NCBI GenBank assembly: GCA_905215145.1
Contig: CAJMOW010000002.1
Coordinates: 1-64,000 of the forward strand
Length of the DNA stretch: 64,000 nt
Reading direction: 5' to 3'
DNA from: an uncultured bacterium
Lineage (GTDB): Bacteria; Bacillota_I; Bacilli_A; RF39; UBA660
The notes under the pieces were generated by a model that saw only the letters and a list, made by a program, of their open reading frames with translations, was not told where the DNA came from and did not search any database. Below, in pieces: positions 27,853 through 35,732 of this stretch (positions within the stretch are counted from its first letter, which is position 1; each line of letters opens with the position of its first letter). Both the position numbers and the translations under genes were made by a program.

Positions 27853-28227
27853 ATGTGCCAACATATGTATTATAAAGATGAAACAGAGTATTTTCCAAGG
27901 CTGTATTGCAACATTGACGATAAAATATGTATATATGTTAAACAGTGCTTCAAGGAAAATAAATTCGTACCAAATGGAAATTTATGGAAGGAATGTTACA
28001 AGATGATTGAAGATAAAATTAAAGAAATCCCACAAGGTTCTTACTATGTGCAATCATATAGACCGAACAGAAGTGGAAAATTATTCTTATATGTTGTAAT
28101 CAATGACCATGTTGAAAAGATACCAACAGAATTAACATCTATTGACCAAGATTATGTATATCTTAAAGAAGGACTTGACGGATATGAAGTTTCTCTTACG
28201 CCTTTTAGAGGAACTAGGAAGAAATAA
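27853..28227 (+). CDS. hypothetical protein upstream of MazF-like toxin
   Basis: 124 aa from ATG 27853 (SD AGGAG); an in-frame GTG at 27841 overlaps the SD. Two CxxxC-like cysteines near the N terminus and a beta-rich end. It is directly followed by the MazF-like gene with two bases between, so it might be a partner, but it does not look like a MazE antitoxin. Confidence 0.55.
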   Translation: MCQHMYYKDETEYFPRLYCNIDDKICIYVKQCFKENKFVPNGNLWKECYKMIEDKIKEIPQGSYYVQSYRPNRSGKLFLYVVINDHVEKIPTELTSIDQDYVYLKEGLDGYEVSLTPFRGTRKK

Positions 28228-28228
28228 T

Positions 28229-28597
28229 ATGAAGAAAAAAGAAGTAAAACAAGGCGAGGTTTGGATGTGTAATTTACCTAAAGGTGAAGATTCTGAGCAG
28301 ATGGGGGTTAGACCTTGTTTAATTATTAGTGCAGATGCAAGGAATGAAACGAGTTCTAATGTTTTTGTATTTCCTATTACACACGCAAGAAAAAAAGAAC
28401 AACCTTGTCATTACATATTACATAAAGAAAATTATCCATTTTTTACATATGCAGAGAATACAGTAATATGTGAAGAAGGACGTAGTATTAGCAAAAGTCG
28501 TTTAGAAAGACGGTTAGGATTAATCTTTGCAAAAGATATTATTGAAATCTTAAAATGCAAAGAATTTGTGTTCTTAAACATAAAAGATAATATATAA
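28229..28597 (+). CDS. MazF/PemK-like endoribonuclease
   Basis: 122 aa. The start KQGEVWMCNLPKG, followed by GVRPCLIISADARN, VFVFPITHA and the helical end ERRLGLIFAKDIIE, is the classic MazF/PemK order. The conserved Arg and Ser/Thr sites are in place. Known members cut mRNA at short motifs. No antitoxin gene with a matching shape is adjacent, unless the 124-aa upstream protein serves. ATG 28229 was chosen over longer starts in the previous gene. Confidence 0.82.
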   Translation: MKKKEVKQGEVWMCNLPKGEDSEQMGVRPCLIISADARNETSSNVFVFPITHARKKEQPCHYILHKENYPFFTYAENTVICEEGRSISKSRLERRLGLIFAKDIIEILKCKEFVFLNIKDNI

Positions 28598-28610
28598 GGA
28601 GATTTAATAT

Positions 28611-29057
28611 ATGTCAAATATACTATTTAGTAGAACAGATAGCCCAAATTCTAAATCCATTATAGATGGTCAAGTTATTTTTGACACTTCCGGAAATGGT
28701 AAAATATATTTAGATATTGGGACAAAAAGATTGTCCGTTGGTGGAGCGTTAGATGTTGATACTAAATTGGATGCAAATTCTACCAATCCAATTCAAAACA
28801 AAGGCGTAGCCGGCGTAATGATAGATAATTTAGTAGATGTTAAAAACACTACATCTAAAGGATTTTTAACAGATGTACTAGCCACAAAAGAACTGAGCAT
28901 AAAAGTAGAAACTTTAGAAAGTGAAGTTGGTACTACTGATATTTCTGATATTGGTGATGGTACAATTAAAGGAAGTATTAGTGACATAAATGGCAAGTTA
29001 GGAACTCAAGCGACTATGTCATTAAGCGGAACTACGCTTATTATTACAACGAAATAG
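28611..29057 (+). CDS. fibre-associated protein, paralogue of 45180
   Basis: 148 aa. The N-terminal region (ILFSRTDSPNSKSIIDGQV, GKIYLDIG, NPIQNKGVAGVMID) is found again in the gene at 45180. The pattern is typical of the N-terminal attachment domain of phage fibres. A short helical/beta end follows. It forms a two-gene set with 29069. Confidence 0.65.
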   Translation: MSNILFSRTDSPNSKSIIDGQVIFDTSGNGKIYLDIGTKRLSVGGALDVDTKLDANSTNPIQNKGVAGVMIDNLVDVKNTTSKGFLTDVLATKELSIKVETLESEVGTTDISDIGDGTIKGSISDINGKLGTQATMSLSGTTLIITTK

Positions 29058-29068
29058 GATGTGATATC

Positions 29069-29707
29069 ATGAGTTTAATATTTAATGGTACTACTGTAGA
29101 TAACGTTATTTATGACGGCACTACTCTGGAAAAAGTCATCTACAATGATGTAGAAGTATTTACCAGCGCAGTAACAGTTACTTTTGTAGAAGCCGGGGTT
29201 AGTACTGCTGTCAAATATAAGAAGGGAGCTACTGTTCGTAGAAGTACGGCTCCTAGCGGTGCTACCTTTGTCGGATGGTCTATGAGTAGTAGTGGAACTA
29301 GTCCGGTCGCGACTTTCACTGCTAATAGTAATATGACTGTGTATAGAGTAATTAAGAAGAGTACTACGTATGGAAGCGGTACTTTAACTAGAAGATGGGG
29401 TGATTATTACGATCAAGCCATTAATAGGACGCAAATTAGTAATGAGATAATTAATGGAGCTAAAGTATCATCTATATCTATTACTTGCGATCATACATAT
29501 AATAATGAGCCCTCACCTATATGCATAGGGACAAAACTACTTGGTTACCTGACTGGTGGAACTAAAAGTTTTACTGTACCGACGAACGTAAATGATTATG
29601 TATATCTTGGTAATAATACAGGTGTTTATACAATATACTATGGTAGTAGTGTAAAGGCACTTGGAAAATATACAGGTAGAACAGTTACTAGTCAATATGT
29701 AGGTTGA
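29069..29707 (+). CDS. tail fibre/receptor-binding protein, paralogue of 45567
   Basis: 212 aa. N-terminal module with repeated short beta units (FNGTTVDNVIYDGTTLEKVIY), then an InlB-type repeat-like part (GATFVGWSMSSSGTS) and a variable beta-rich tip ending YTGRTVTS. The 45567 protein has the same build and end (FTGRTVS). It faces an opposite-strand fibre-tip fragment nine bases downstream. Confidence 0.65.
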   Translation: MSLIFNGTTVDNVIYDGTTLEKVIYNDVEVFTSAVTVTFVEAGVSTAVKYKKGATVRRSTAPSGATFVGWSMSSSGTSPVATFTANSNMTVYRVIKKSTTYGSGTLTRRWGDYYDQAINRTQISNEIINGAKVSSISITCDHTYNNEPSPICIGTKLLGYLTGGTKSFTVPTNVNDYVYLGNNTGVYTIYYGSSVKALGKYTGRTVTSQYVG

Positions 29708-29731
29708 TTAATTAGTTACTTAATATATGTG

Positions 29732-29748
29732 AACGTAATTATTACGTT
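29732..29748. repeat. 17-base perfect palindrome near the fibre-tip ends
   Basis: AACGTAAT-T-ATTACGTT. It lies just past the end of the + strand fibre gene, inside the last codons of the opposite-strand fragment. It could be a crossover site for the neighbouring recombinase or a weak bidirectional terminator. I found no second copy by eye. Confidence 0.4.
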
Positions 29749-30063
29749 TTCCGGTGTAATATCAGTATATAAGTATGCTTCAATTAATCCAGACGCTGTC
29801 ACTGAAATTCTCACATATGCATCACTTGGAGATGTTGCATCAACAATTCTATTTCCAGTAGGTCTAGCAATTTCTGGCAATGTTGCAATAGTAATGGTTT
29901 TTTCTTTCGTCAAATTTTTTAAACCATCTATATACACCATTGCCTCAAATGAATTTGCTCTATAAAGAATAGGACGTACAGAATAGTCGGTGGTAATTGA
30001 ACCACTATGCATAGTTAAATTGCCATTTAGATAATTAAGCTTTTGCACTTTTAAAAATAATTC

Positions 30064-30092
30064 TTTACAAATCTTTAACAATGTGTTATAAT
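30064..30092 (+). promoter_or_regulatory. promoter of tyrosine recombinase gene, with operator-like repeat
   Basis: TTTACA (30064-30069), 17-base spacer, TATAAT (30087-30092) preceded by TGT. An eight-base inverted repeat AATGTGTT (30080-30087) / AACACATT (30105-30112) encloses the -10 box. The SD (GGAGG, 30122) lies outside the repeat. Confidence 0.75.
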
Positions 30093-30135
30093 GCAAATAT
30101 CAACAACACATTAAATTGAATGGAGGATGTAAAGT

Positions 30136-31170
30136 ATGGACGCAAAAGAACAATTATTTAGAAATATCATTTTAGTAATGGGATAGTATTTAAGCAAAGA
30201 GCACCATGATAAATTAAGAAACGTATTAACTAAAGAGCTTGAAAGATACAATATAGAAGAAATTGAGCAAAAAGATTTACCATGTGCTTATGCTGAAAGA
30301 AATAAGAAGCTTATTGACTCTTATCTTATTTCAAAAAGAATAGAAGGTCTTTCTATGAACTCAATTCATTGTTATGATTATACTTTGCGTAGGTTTGAAA
30401 GCATGTTTGATATGGACTTATTGAATGTTGATACTAATCATTTTAGAACCTATTTTTATCACTTAGAAACTCTTGGAAATCAATTTTCTACAATAGACAA
30501 TAATAGAAGAGAGTTAAATTCTTTCTATCAGTGACTTGTACAAGAAGATTATATTAGACACAATCCTGTGGCTAAAATTAAAGTGATTAAAAGCGAACAA
30601 AAGGTGAGAAATCCATATAGTGATATTGAGGTAACAAAACTTAAAGATATTTGTTTATCTTATAAAGAAAAAGCTATTATAGATTTATTATTGACAACTG
30701 GAATTAGAAATTCTGAATTGTGTGACCTTAAATTAGAAGATGTTGATTTTTACGATAAATCATTTATTGTACATGGAAAAGGAAATAAACAAAGAACTGT
30801 CTACTTTTCTGATGGTTGTTTTTATCATGTGAATCAATATTTAACAGAAAGATAAAAGAACGGAATAGAGTCAGAATGGCTATTTTGTAACGACAGAAAA
30901 ACAAAAATAGGTGAAGGATATGTTTATGACAAACTATCAAATGGGAATTTAAGAAGAATTGTTCATATTTTGGCGAATAAAGCTGGAATTAAAGAAGCAT
31001 TTCCTCATAAATTTAGAAGAACATTCGGAACTAATTTATCAGAATATGCTGATATTACTTCTGTTCAAGAATTAATGGGACATAGTTCTGTTCGTACTAC
31101 GATGTTGTATGTAGCTTCTAATAAAAAGAAAGTAAGATATGAACATTCAAAATTAAGAATGTCTTCATAA
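30136..31170 (+). pseudogene. tyrosine recombinase (integrase family) with three in-frame stops
   Basis: A single 344-codon frame from ATG 30136 (SD GGAGG) to TAA 31168-31170, broken by TAG (codon 17, 30184-30186), TGA (codon 133, 30532-30534) and TAA (codon 240, 30853-30855). Otherwise intact, with no frameshift. All catalytic parts are there: Arg in TGIRNSELC, Lys in GKGNKQR, HKFRR, GHSS and the TMLY tyrosine. TGA falls where relatives carry Trp (FYQ-W-L). Each stop can arise by one C-to-T change on one strand or the other. Probably a recently inactivated integrase or inversion enzyme; read-through is possible but unproven. Confidence 0.85.
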
Positions 31171-31175
31171 AGATA

Positions 31176-31204
31176 TTGACAAACCTTCTTTTTTATGATA
31201 TAAT
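31176..31204 (+). promoter_or_regulatory. promoter nested in SD-masking hairpin (plus strand, 1)
   Basis: TTGACA (31176-31181), 17 bases, TATAAT (31199-31204) with TGA before it. Bases 31179-31196 pair with 31216-31233, 18 of 18 positions if two G-U pairs are allowed. The right arm contains AAAGGAGG of the gene at 31237. The start site, near 31211, lies between the arms, so only read-through RNA can form the hairpin. Confidence 0.85.
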
Positions 31205-31236
31205 ATATTATAATTATAAGAAAGGAGGTTTGTAGA

Positions 31237-31578
31237 ATGGCAAAACGTATATCTATTTCTTTGTTTACTTTATTAAGTATTTTTTGTATAGTATATTATA
31301 CAAGTAAGTTTTACTTTGAAGGAGAACTATTTTTTGATAACAAAATGATATTAGTATGGACTATTATAGTTGTGTTAATTATTTCATCTTTGATTGTCGG
31401 ATTGTTTTCAGTGTGGAAAGTATATAAGTTAGACAAAGAAAACTTAGAACTAAAAGAATTAGTGTTACAATTAAATGAACACTCAGAAAATCATTATGAT
31501 TCACTTTGTAATTACTTGCTAAATAGTAGAGAATTAAGTTTAGATATTTTCGACAAAGTGCAAGGGAGAGAGCAATGA
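31237..31578 (+). CDS. two-TM membrane protein
   Basis: 113 aa. Two hydrophobic segments (about 7-22 and 37-60) and a charged helical tail that continues inside the cell. No family recognised. It has its own promoter and the strongest SD-masking hairpin here, so it is probably a separately controlled accessory (moron) gene, perhaps expressed in the prophage state. Confidence 0.6.
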   Translation: MAKRISISLFTLLSIFCIVYYTSKFYFEGELFFDNKMILVWTIIVVLIISSLIVGLFSVWKVYKLDKENLELKELVLQLNEHSENHYDSLCNYLLNSRELSLDIFDKVQGREQ

Positions 31579-31892
31579 TGAATCAAAAGTGGTATGACAG
31601 AAACAATTTTAGTGACAATATCGAGTACACAGAAAAAGTGTTAAATAAATTTAATATCGAAAAATATCATTTTGCTTATGACAACGGTGAACTTGCTTTA
31701 TTGATTGAAAGGGGTCTTAAAAAATATAAAGTTGTTATTAGTCAAAATAAATGTGTTGTAGAAATTTATAGGTGTGAAGTACATTTGAACTATGGTAAAT
31801 ACACAAAAGAAAATATGGTATTGAAAAAATCGTTTCAAGACGATTGTATATGGAATAGTATTAAATGGATTGCAAAAGATTCTAAGTTGTAA
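31575..31892 (+). CDS. hypothetical protein coupled to membrane protein
   Basis: 105 aa, start overlapping the previous stop. Mixed alpha/beta, basic, two cysteines, no motif. Co-transcribed with 31237; the two may act together. Confidence 0.55.
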   Translation: MMNQKWYDRNNFSDNIEYTEKVLNKFNIEKYHFAYDNGELALLIERGLKKYKVVISQNKCVVEIYRCEVHLNYGKYTKENMVLKKSFQDDCIWNSIKWIAKDSKL

Positions 31893-31902
31893 TCGTACAT
31901 AG
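31868..31902 (+). repeat. hairpin-GTACATA element 5
   Basis: GATTGCAA (31868-31875) pairs with TTGTAATC (31887-31894, one G-U), followed at once by GTACATAG (31895-31902). The hairpin overlaps the end of the gene before it. A promoter, not an SD, comes next. Confidence 0.6.
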
Positions 31903-31913
31903 AACATTTCCTC

Positions 31914-31942
31914 TTGACAAATCCTCCTTTAAGTGGTATAAT
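31914..31942 (+). promoter_or_regulatory. promoter nested in SD-masking hairpin (plus strand, 2)
   Basis: TTGACA (31914-31919), 17 bases, TATAAT (31937-31942) after TGG. ATCCTCC in the spacer (arm 31921-31933) pairs with GGAGGAT (arm 31953-31965) with one mismatch and one G-U further in. The SD of the gene at 31972 is in the right arm. Confidence 0.8.
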
Positions 31943-31971
31943 ATACTTATCATTTAATGGAGGATAAATAT

Positions 31972-32409
31972 ATGATTAAAGAGATTATTACTGATTGTTT
32001 ATTGTTTAGTTTATGGGAAAGTATTTATTTTTATTTGTTTGCTAGAAGTTATAGTAATATTAGATTAAAATTTTATCAAATATTTGTAATGATTATAGTA
32101 AATTCAATAATAGTAATTATATTCCCACCTACTATAAAACAAATAATTGCAATTATTTTTATGAGTTTATATTATTTTGCTTTTAGTGATGTAAATTTAT
32201 CTAATTGTTTTAAAGCTGTTATTGTCGGATATATGGTTTTATTTATAATTGAAGTTTTATATAGTATATTTCTTGAATATATATTTAATATAAAATCATT
32301 AGTTTTAGACTTAAATATAAATAAACAATTTATAATATTTTTATATTTAATACCAATTAGAATAATTGAATATATTATAGCATTGAAAGGTAAAAGAAGT
32401 GTAAAATAA
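31972..32409 (+). CDS. polytopic membrane protein
   Basis: 145 aa from ATG 31972, eight bases after GGAGG; an ATG at 31957 lies within the SD region and is unlikely. Four to five hydrophobic segments spread over the whole length. It could be a sensor-like or exclusion protein; the neighbour is AgrB-like, so a link to peptide signalling is possible but not shown. Confidence 0.55.
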   Translation: MIKEIITDCLLFSLWESIYFYLFARSYSNIRLKFYQIFVMIIVNSIIVIIFPPTIKQIIAIIFMSLYYFAFSDVNLSNCFKAVIVGYMVLFIIEVLYSIFLEYIFNIKSLVLDLNINKQFIIFLYLIPIRIIEYIIALKGKRSVK

Positions 32410-32444
32410 TGAAGCTAGGTATTGGTGGCGTAGTTCGTAAGTAA
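32409..32444 (+). CDS. tiny coupled ORF, possible signal peptide precursor
   Basis: Eleven codons (MKLGIGGVVRK) starting on the stop of the membrane-protein gene (TAATG). It lies between a membrane protein and an AgrB-like gene, where a pro-peptide might be expected, but it is much shorter than known AgrD peptides (about 45 aa). Could be chance. Confidence 0.25.
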   Translation: MKLGIGGVVRK

Positions 32445-32468
32445 TTATAACTACAACAAAAGGTCTTG

Positions 32469-32498
32469 TCGGCTCTTCCTAAGAACCGAAGTACATAG
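32469..32498 (+). repeat. hairpin-GTACATA element 6
   Basis: TCGGCTCTT (32469-32477) pairs with AAGAACCGA (32481-32489) with one mismatch, then A and GTACATAG (32491-32498), then AAAAGGAG of the AgrB-like gene. Confidence 0.6.
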
Positions 32499-32513
32499 AA
32501 AAGGAGTGTTGAT

Positions 32514-33041
32514 ATGTTAGACAAACTACAATTATTCTTGAAGTCTAAAATTGGTCAACCTTGGGCTTATTATATAACTTGTGTTGTCTATCTTATATTA
32601 ACATTCGGTGGACTAATGGGCATAGGTTATATATTTGGTGTTTGGTGGCAAATGCTTGTATTAGGAATTTGTTTGAGTTGCGTTCGCAGTTATACAATGG
32701 GATTTCATTGCCACACAAACGGTAAGTGTTTTATTATTAGTTCAATAATCGGAATAATGTTCTCTATTATCTAAAAGACTGCTCCTATATGGGTAGTCTT
32801 TTTATTGTGCTTATATTCATGTGTAGATATTTATAAGAAAGCACCGATAGAATTAAATGCAGAACACGAAGGAAAAGATGAGGACTGGCATTTCAAAAGG
32901 GTTGTATTGATTATGACTATTTATATGGCTATTTCTCTTATAACATATTATTTTGGATTAGAGCAATTATGTAAATGTGTATTATTAAGTCTTGTAATGA
33001 CAGACTTATTACTATTTAAGAATCATAAAGAATATATATAG
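32514..33041 (+). pseudogene. agrB: AgrB-like membrane protease broken by in-frame TAA
   Basis: Codons 1-86 (32514-32774) end in TAA, but the same frame continues through codon 175 to 33041 with fitting sequence. Part one has hydrophobic helices and the active-site region RSYTMGFHCHTNGKC, where AgrB has its catalytic His and Cys. Part two has the basic loop (IYKKAPIELNAEHEGK) and two more helices. AgrB usually is about 190 aa and processes peptide pheromones. A terminator hairpin begins at the stop. It is either a broken gene, two separate half-proteins, or a recoded one. Confidence 0.65.
32773..32803 (+). terminator. terminator hairpin inside the agrB-like frame
   Basis: AAAAGACTGCTC (32773-32784) pairs with GGGTAGTCTTTT (32791-32802) over 12 positions including two G-U, with a CTATAT loop and a run of Ts. 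It starts on the in-frame TAA, so it would end transcription exactly after the first half of the gene. Confidence 0.7.
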
Positions 33042-33054
33042 AGGGGATAGATAT

Positions 33055-33507
33055 ATGGAAGACAATCAAGAATTACACGACCTTAAAGCCAAGGTTAATA
33101 AAATAGAATATACGGAAATTAAAGAATTAAAAGATGAAATTCAACAAGTAAAAATTGACCTTAATACAAACAATATTTTAACAAAGCAATGTATTGAAAG
33201 TAATGATAAAATGTCAAATACATTAGACACATTAAAGGACACAATGATTGAAGTGGCTCAAAGTGTTAAGGATAGTAATAGAGTAACATCAGAATTGGCT
33301 TCAACAGTAAAAGACTTGAATGATAAAGTAAAGAATGTTGAAAGCACAATGGACAAGAAATTTGATGAAGTAAATGAACGAATGGAAGTTATTGATGATA
33401 AAGGTAAATTTGATTGGATGCTATTCTTAAAGCATAATGCAGTTGGTATTTTGCTTGGAATAGGTGCTTTAATCTATGCTTTGTCACAACTTGGAATAAA
33501 CCTATAA
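33055..33507 (+). CDS. coiled-coil protein with C-terminal TM segment
   Basis: 150 aa: a heptad-rich coiled coil over residues 5-120, then a hydrophobic helix (about 128-145). The layout resembles XhlA/hemolysin-type phage proteins that sit near holins. It may support lysis or bind the membrane. SD GAGGGG before ATG. Confidence 0.6.
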   Translation: MEDNQELHDLKAKVNKIEYTEIKELKDEIQQVKIDLNTNNILTKQCIESNDKMSNTLDTLKDTMIEVAQSVKDSNRVTSELASTVKDLNDKVKNVESTMDKKFDEVNERMEVIDDKGKFDWMLFLKHNAVGILLGIGALIYALSQLGINL

Positions 33508-33519
33508 TGGAGGTAATAT

Positions 33520-33699
33520 ATGGTAACAATAGCAAGGATTGGCGGTCAAGTTGAACAAGCAACCGCAGAATTATATGGTCTATCTACTGATAACAAGCCT
33601 ATTAGTGATGATATTCCTAACGCTTCTACATTTTATGAGATGGACACAAAGGTGGCGTTTTTATATGACGCAGAAAATAAGCAATGGTTAGAACAATAG
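33520..33699 (+). CDS. small virion-like protein (59 aa)
   Basis: ATG 33520 after GGAGG. Sequence MVTIARIGGQVEQATAELYG... ends in YDAENKQWLEQ, the pattern of short phage proteins located with fibre or baseplate genes. Ten bases before the next gene. Role unknown. Confidence 0.6.
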   Translation: MVTIARIGGQVEQATAELYGLSTDNKPISDDIPNASTFYEMDTKVAFLYDAENKQWLEQ

Positions 33700-33708
33700 G
33701 AGGGTAAT

Positions 33709-34581
33709 ATGGACATAATTGATATTGTACTCTCAAAGAAATATACAGATGAATCATTAAAAGGTATTACTGGTGCTTTAGCTGGTAAGAATTGCACTAT
33801 TAAATCGGCTACTAAAGTAGATGATGTTACAACTGTTGTATTCGCATGGACAGCGGACGATGGAACAGAAAAGACAACAACTATTCAAGTTAATGATGGT
33901 GCTAAAGGTGACATTGGAGATAAAGGTGAAGTTGGTGTTGGTATTGACAATGTGACAATCAATGCAAATAGCCATTTAATCGTAACCTTAACTGATGGTT
34001 CAAGTATTGACGCTGGTTTAATTCAAGGTGGTAGTGGAACTGATGACTATGAAGATTTAATCAATAGACCTAAGATTGAAGGCACTGAACTTATCGGTAA
34101 CATGACCTTTGAAAACTTAGGTGTCGCAAGTGCTACTGATTTAGCACAAACAGACGGACATTTACAAGATTTGGCAGACTTAGTAGGTGACAAGACTAAT
34201 CTACCTATGCCAAATGAAACAGTGATTGATAACATTGAATATGTTGATACAAAGGTAGACGGTCTAATTGATGATAATGCAACTGGACTGGCTAAGACAT
34301 TTTCAAGCGACAAGATTGCAAAGACGTTTGCCACACTTGAAGAAGTAAACGAACGTATACCTCAATATGAAATCATGTCTACCGCAACAGAATCTTGTGG
34401 TGGTCAAGTGGTTCAATTTATTGGAACAAGTACGAGTGACTATACACATGGATATTTTTATGAATGTGTTCAAAATGATGGAACATACAAATGGACAAAT
34501 ATAAAAATTCAAGAAAGTATTATTACACAAGAGCAATATCAAAGCATATTAGATAGATTAAATGCTTTGGAAAATAAATAA
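33709..34581 (+). CDS. fibre/baseplate protein with collagen-like repeat
   Basis: 290 aa. N-terminal helical cap (IDIVLSKKYTDESLKG), beta domain, then Gly-x-x units (GAKGDIGDKGEVGVG, about 64-78) and repeated beta and helical parts with a coiled-coil end (QYQSILDRLNALENK). Such proteins form trimeric fibres or upper baseplate parts. Confidence 0.65.
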   Translation: MDIIDIVLSKKYTDESLKGITGALAGKNCTIKSATKVDDVTTVVFAWTADDGTEKTTTIQVNDGAKGDIGDKGEVGVGIDNVTINANSHLIVTLTDGSSIDAGLIQGGSGTDDYEDLINRPKIEGTELIGNMTFENLGVASATDLAQTDGHLQDLADLVGDKTNLPMPNETVIDNIEYVDTKVDGLIDDNATGLAKTFSSDKIAKTFATLEEVNERIPQYEIMSTATESCGGQVVQFIGTSTSDYTHGYFYECVQNDGTYKWTNIKIQESIITQEQYQSILDRLNALENK

Positions 34582-34606
34582 TAAACAGAAGGGAGGCTCA
34601 TAGAAG

Positions 34607-34780
34607 TTGACGATAGATGATTATTTGTCTGAAATCAGCAAACGGTCGAATAGATTTGGTTCACAATTAAACAAACTTATGGATTTTTGTGGAGTAAATT
34701 GTTTAGTGGACGTTACTTATGATATGGCAAAAATGTTTTACGAAAAGATGGTCAGAGAAAATATAGATGATAGTATTTAA
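34607..34780 (+). CDS. small hypothetical protein (57 aa)
   Basis: TTG start at 34607, ten bases after GGGAGG. Helical, basic N-terminal half, acidic end. A strong terminator follows. No family recognised. Confidence 0.5.
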   Translation: MTIDDYLSEISKRSNRFGSQLNKLMDFCGVNCLVDVTYDMAKMFYEKMVRENIDDSI

Positions 34781-34803
34781 TGTTAGCTTCTATGAAGCTG
34801 ATT

Positions 34804-34834
34804 ATGGAGAGGTGGAAACATCTCTCCATTTTTT
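34804..34834 (+). terminator. strong intrinsic terminator
   Basis: An 11-bp stem (34804-34814 with 34819-34829, one G-U) closed by a GAAA tetraloop and followed by TTTTTT. It ends the accessory/fibre stretch. A hairpin-GTACATA element comes seven bases later. Confidence 0.9.
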
Positions 34835-34840
34835 AATTTA

Positions 34841-34868
34841 GGATGGGTAAGACACCCATCCGTACATA
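34841..34868 (+). repeat. hairpin-GTACATA element 7
   Basis: Perfect eight-base stem GGATGGGT/ACCCATCC (34841-34861), directly followed by GTACATA (34862-34868) and GAAAGGGA before ATG 34883. It lies right after a strong terminator, so transcription of the tail genes must restart or be rescued near here. Confidence 0.75.
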
Positions 34869-34882
34869 GAAAGGGAAAGAAT

Positions 34883-35260
34883 ATGAAAAAATATTTAACA
34901 TCTAATGAACTTATGGAAGTAGTAAATGAATTAACAAAGGTAGAGAACGGAGAATTAGTTCATAAGACTGCTGTTGAAAGATATATATTAAAGGTAGGTA
35001 TGGTTGCACAAATTGTCCTTGACGATATGGATAAGTTTAAGGATTGCAGTGAAATCTATGATTATGTAGTAGAGAATGATATTGACTTTGAGATGGAAGT
35101 AAATAACTATTACATGATTGATGTTTTAGTAAAAGAAGAATTAAGTACAACTAATGTGATTAGAGATTTTGTAAAGTCTATGGAAGTTTCTATGAAAGAC
35201 TTGCCTAACACATTAAATCTTGAACAAACATTAACAAAGTTTAGAGATGAACTAAAATGA
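34883..35260 (+). CDS. putative tail assembly protein
   Basis: 125 aa, helical and acidic. It lies upstream of a tail-completion-like gene and the tape measure, where tail chaperones often lie, and overlaps the next gene by four bases. I see no slippery-site frameshift partner. Role by position only. Confidence 0.45.
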   Translation: MKKYLTSNELMEVVNELTKVENGELVHKTAVERYILKVGMVAQIVLDDMDKFKDCSEIYDYVVENDIDFEMEVNNYYMIDVLVKEELSTTNVIRDFVKSMEVSMKDLPNTLNLEQTLTKFRDELK

Positions 35261-35721
35261 TAATTACAACATATACACAACTTGAAAATATATTAAATGG
35301 AAAATGTCAAGAAGCATTGGATAGAACGACAGACAGGTTATTAGACAAATTAGGAGAGTTCATTCAAAAGGATGTGTATGAATCATACTCTCCTACATTT
35401 TATGATAGAACATTTGATTTCAAGAACTCTTGGGAAAAGACTTCTGCTAAACTTAAAGGTAAAATAGTTGAAGCTGAAATATTTCAAAATATCAACACTT
35501 TGGCATTTAATTCCGACAAATTTCAACATGGTAGTAATGTATGGGTCGAAGCATGGAATGATAATGAAAATGAATTAGCACATATTATAAATGATGGTGC
35601 AATAGGTGAAGCATTTGGTTTTCCACAATTAGGAGCAAGACCATTTTGGAATGATTTCATACAATACTGTGAAAGGGAATTTGAGAATATATTTCAAGAA
35701 GAGTTGAAAAAGATAATATAA
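35257..35721 (+). CDS. HK97 gp10-like tail completion protein
   Basis: 154 aa. The layout (N-terminal helix, DLYESYSPTFYDRT-like turn, FQHGSNVW, ARPFWNDFIQYC at the end) matches the HK97 gp10-type family: conserved ending ARPF near the C terminus. Members complete the tail tube or connector. Coupled with the preceding gene. Confidence 0.65.
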   Translation: MIITTYTQLENILNGKCQEALDRTTDRLLDKLGEFIQKDVYESYSPTFYDRTFDFKNSWEKTSAKLKGKIVEAEIFQNINTLAFNSDKFQHGSNVWVEAWNDNENELAHIINDGAIGEAFGFPQLGARPFWNDFIQYCEREFENIFQEELKKII

Positions 35722-35732
35722 GGAGAAAACAT

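Larger units (their letters stand above)
29716..30096 (-). pseudogene. opposite-strand fibre-tip fragment (silent or invertible cassette?)
   Basis: Open for 126 codons on the minus strand, from a TTG at 30096 that has no SD. From about residue 24 on it reads like a phage fibre tip (LTMHSGSITTDYSVRP, EIARPTGNRI, ITPENVIITFTYIK), the usual C-terminal domain of receptor-binding proteins. No N-terminal attachment domain is present, and the start overlaps the recombinase promoter. It may be a spare tip brought in by DNA inversion, or a leftover. Confidence 0.5.

Noticed and set aside
30136..33041. Reassigned genetic code in this phage
   Set aside because: The in-frame stops in the recombinase include all three types, and many other genes here end properly at TAA, TAG and TGA, so no codon is free for reassignment.
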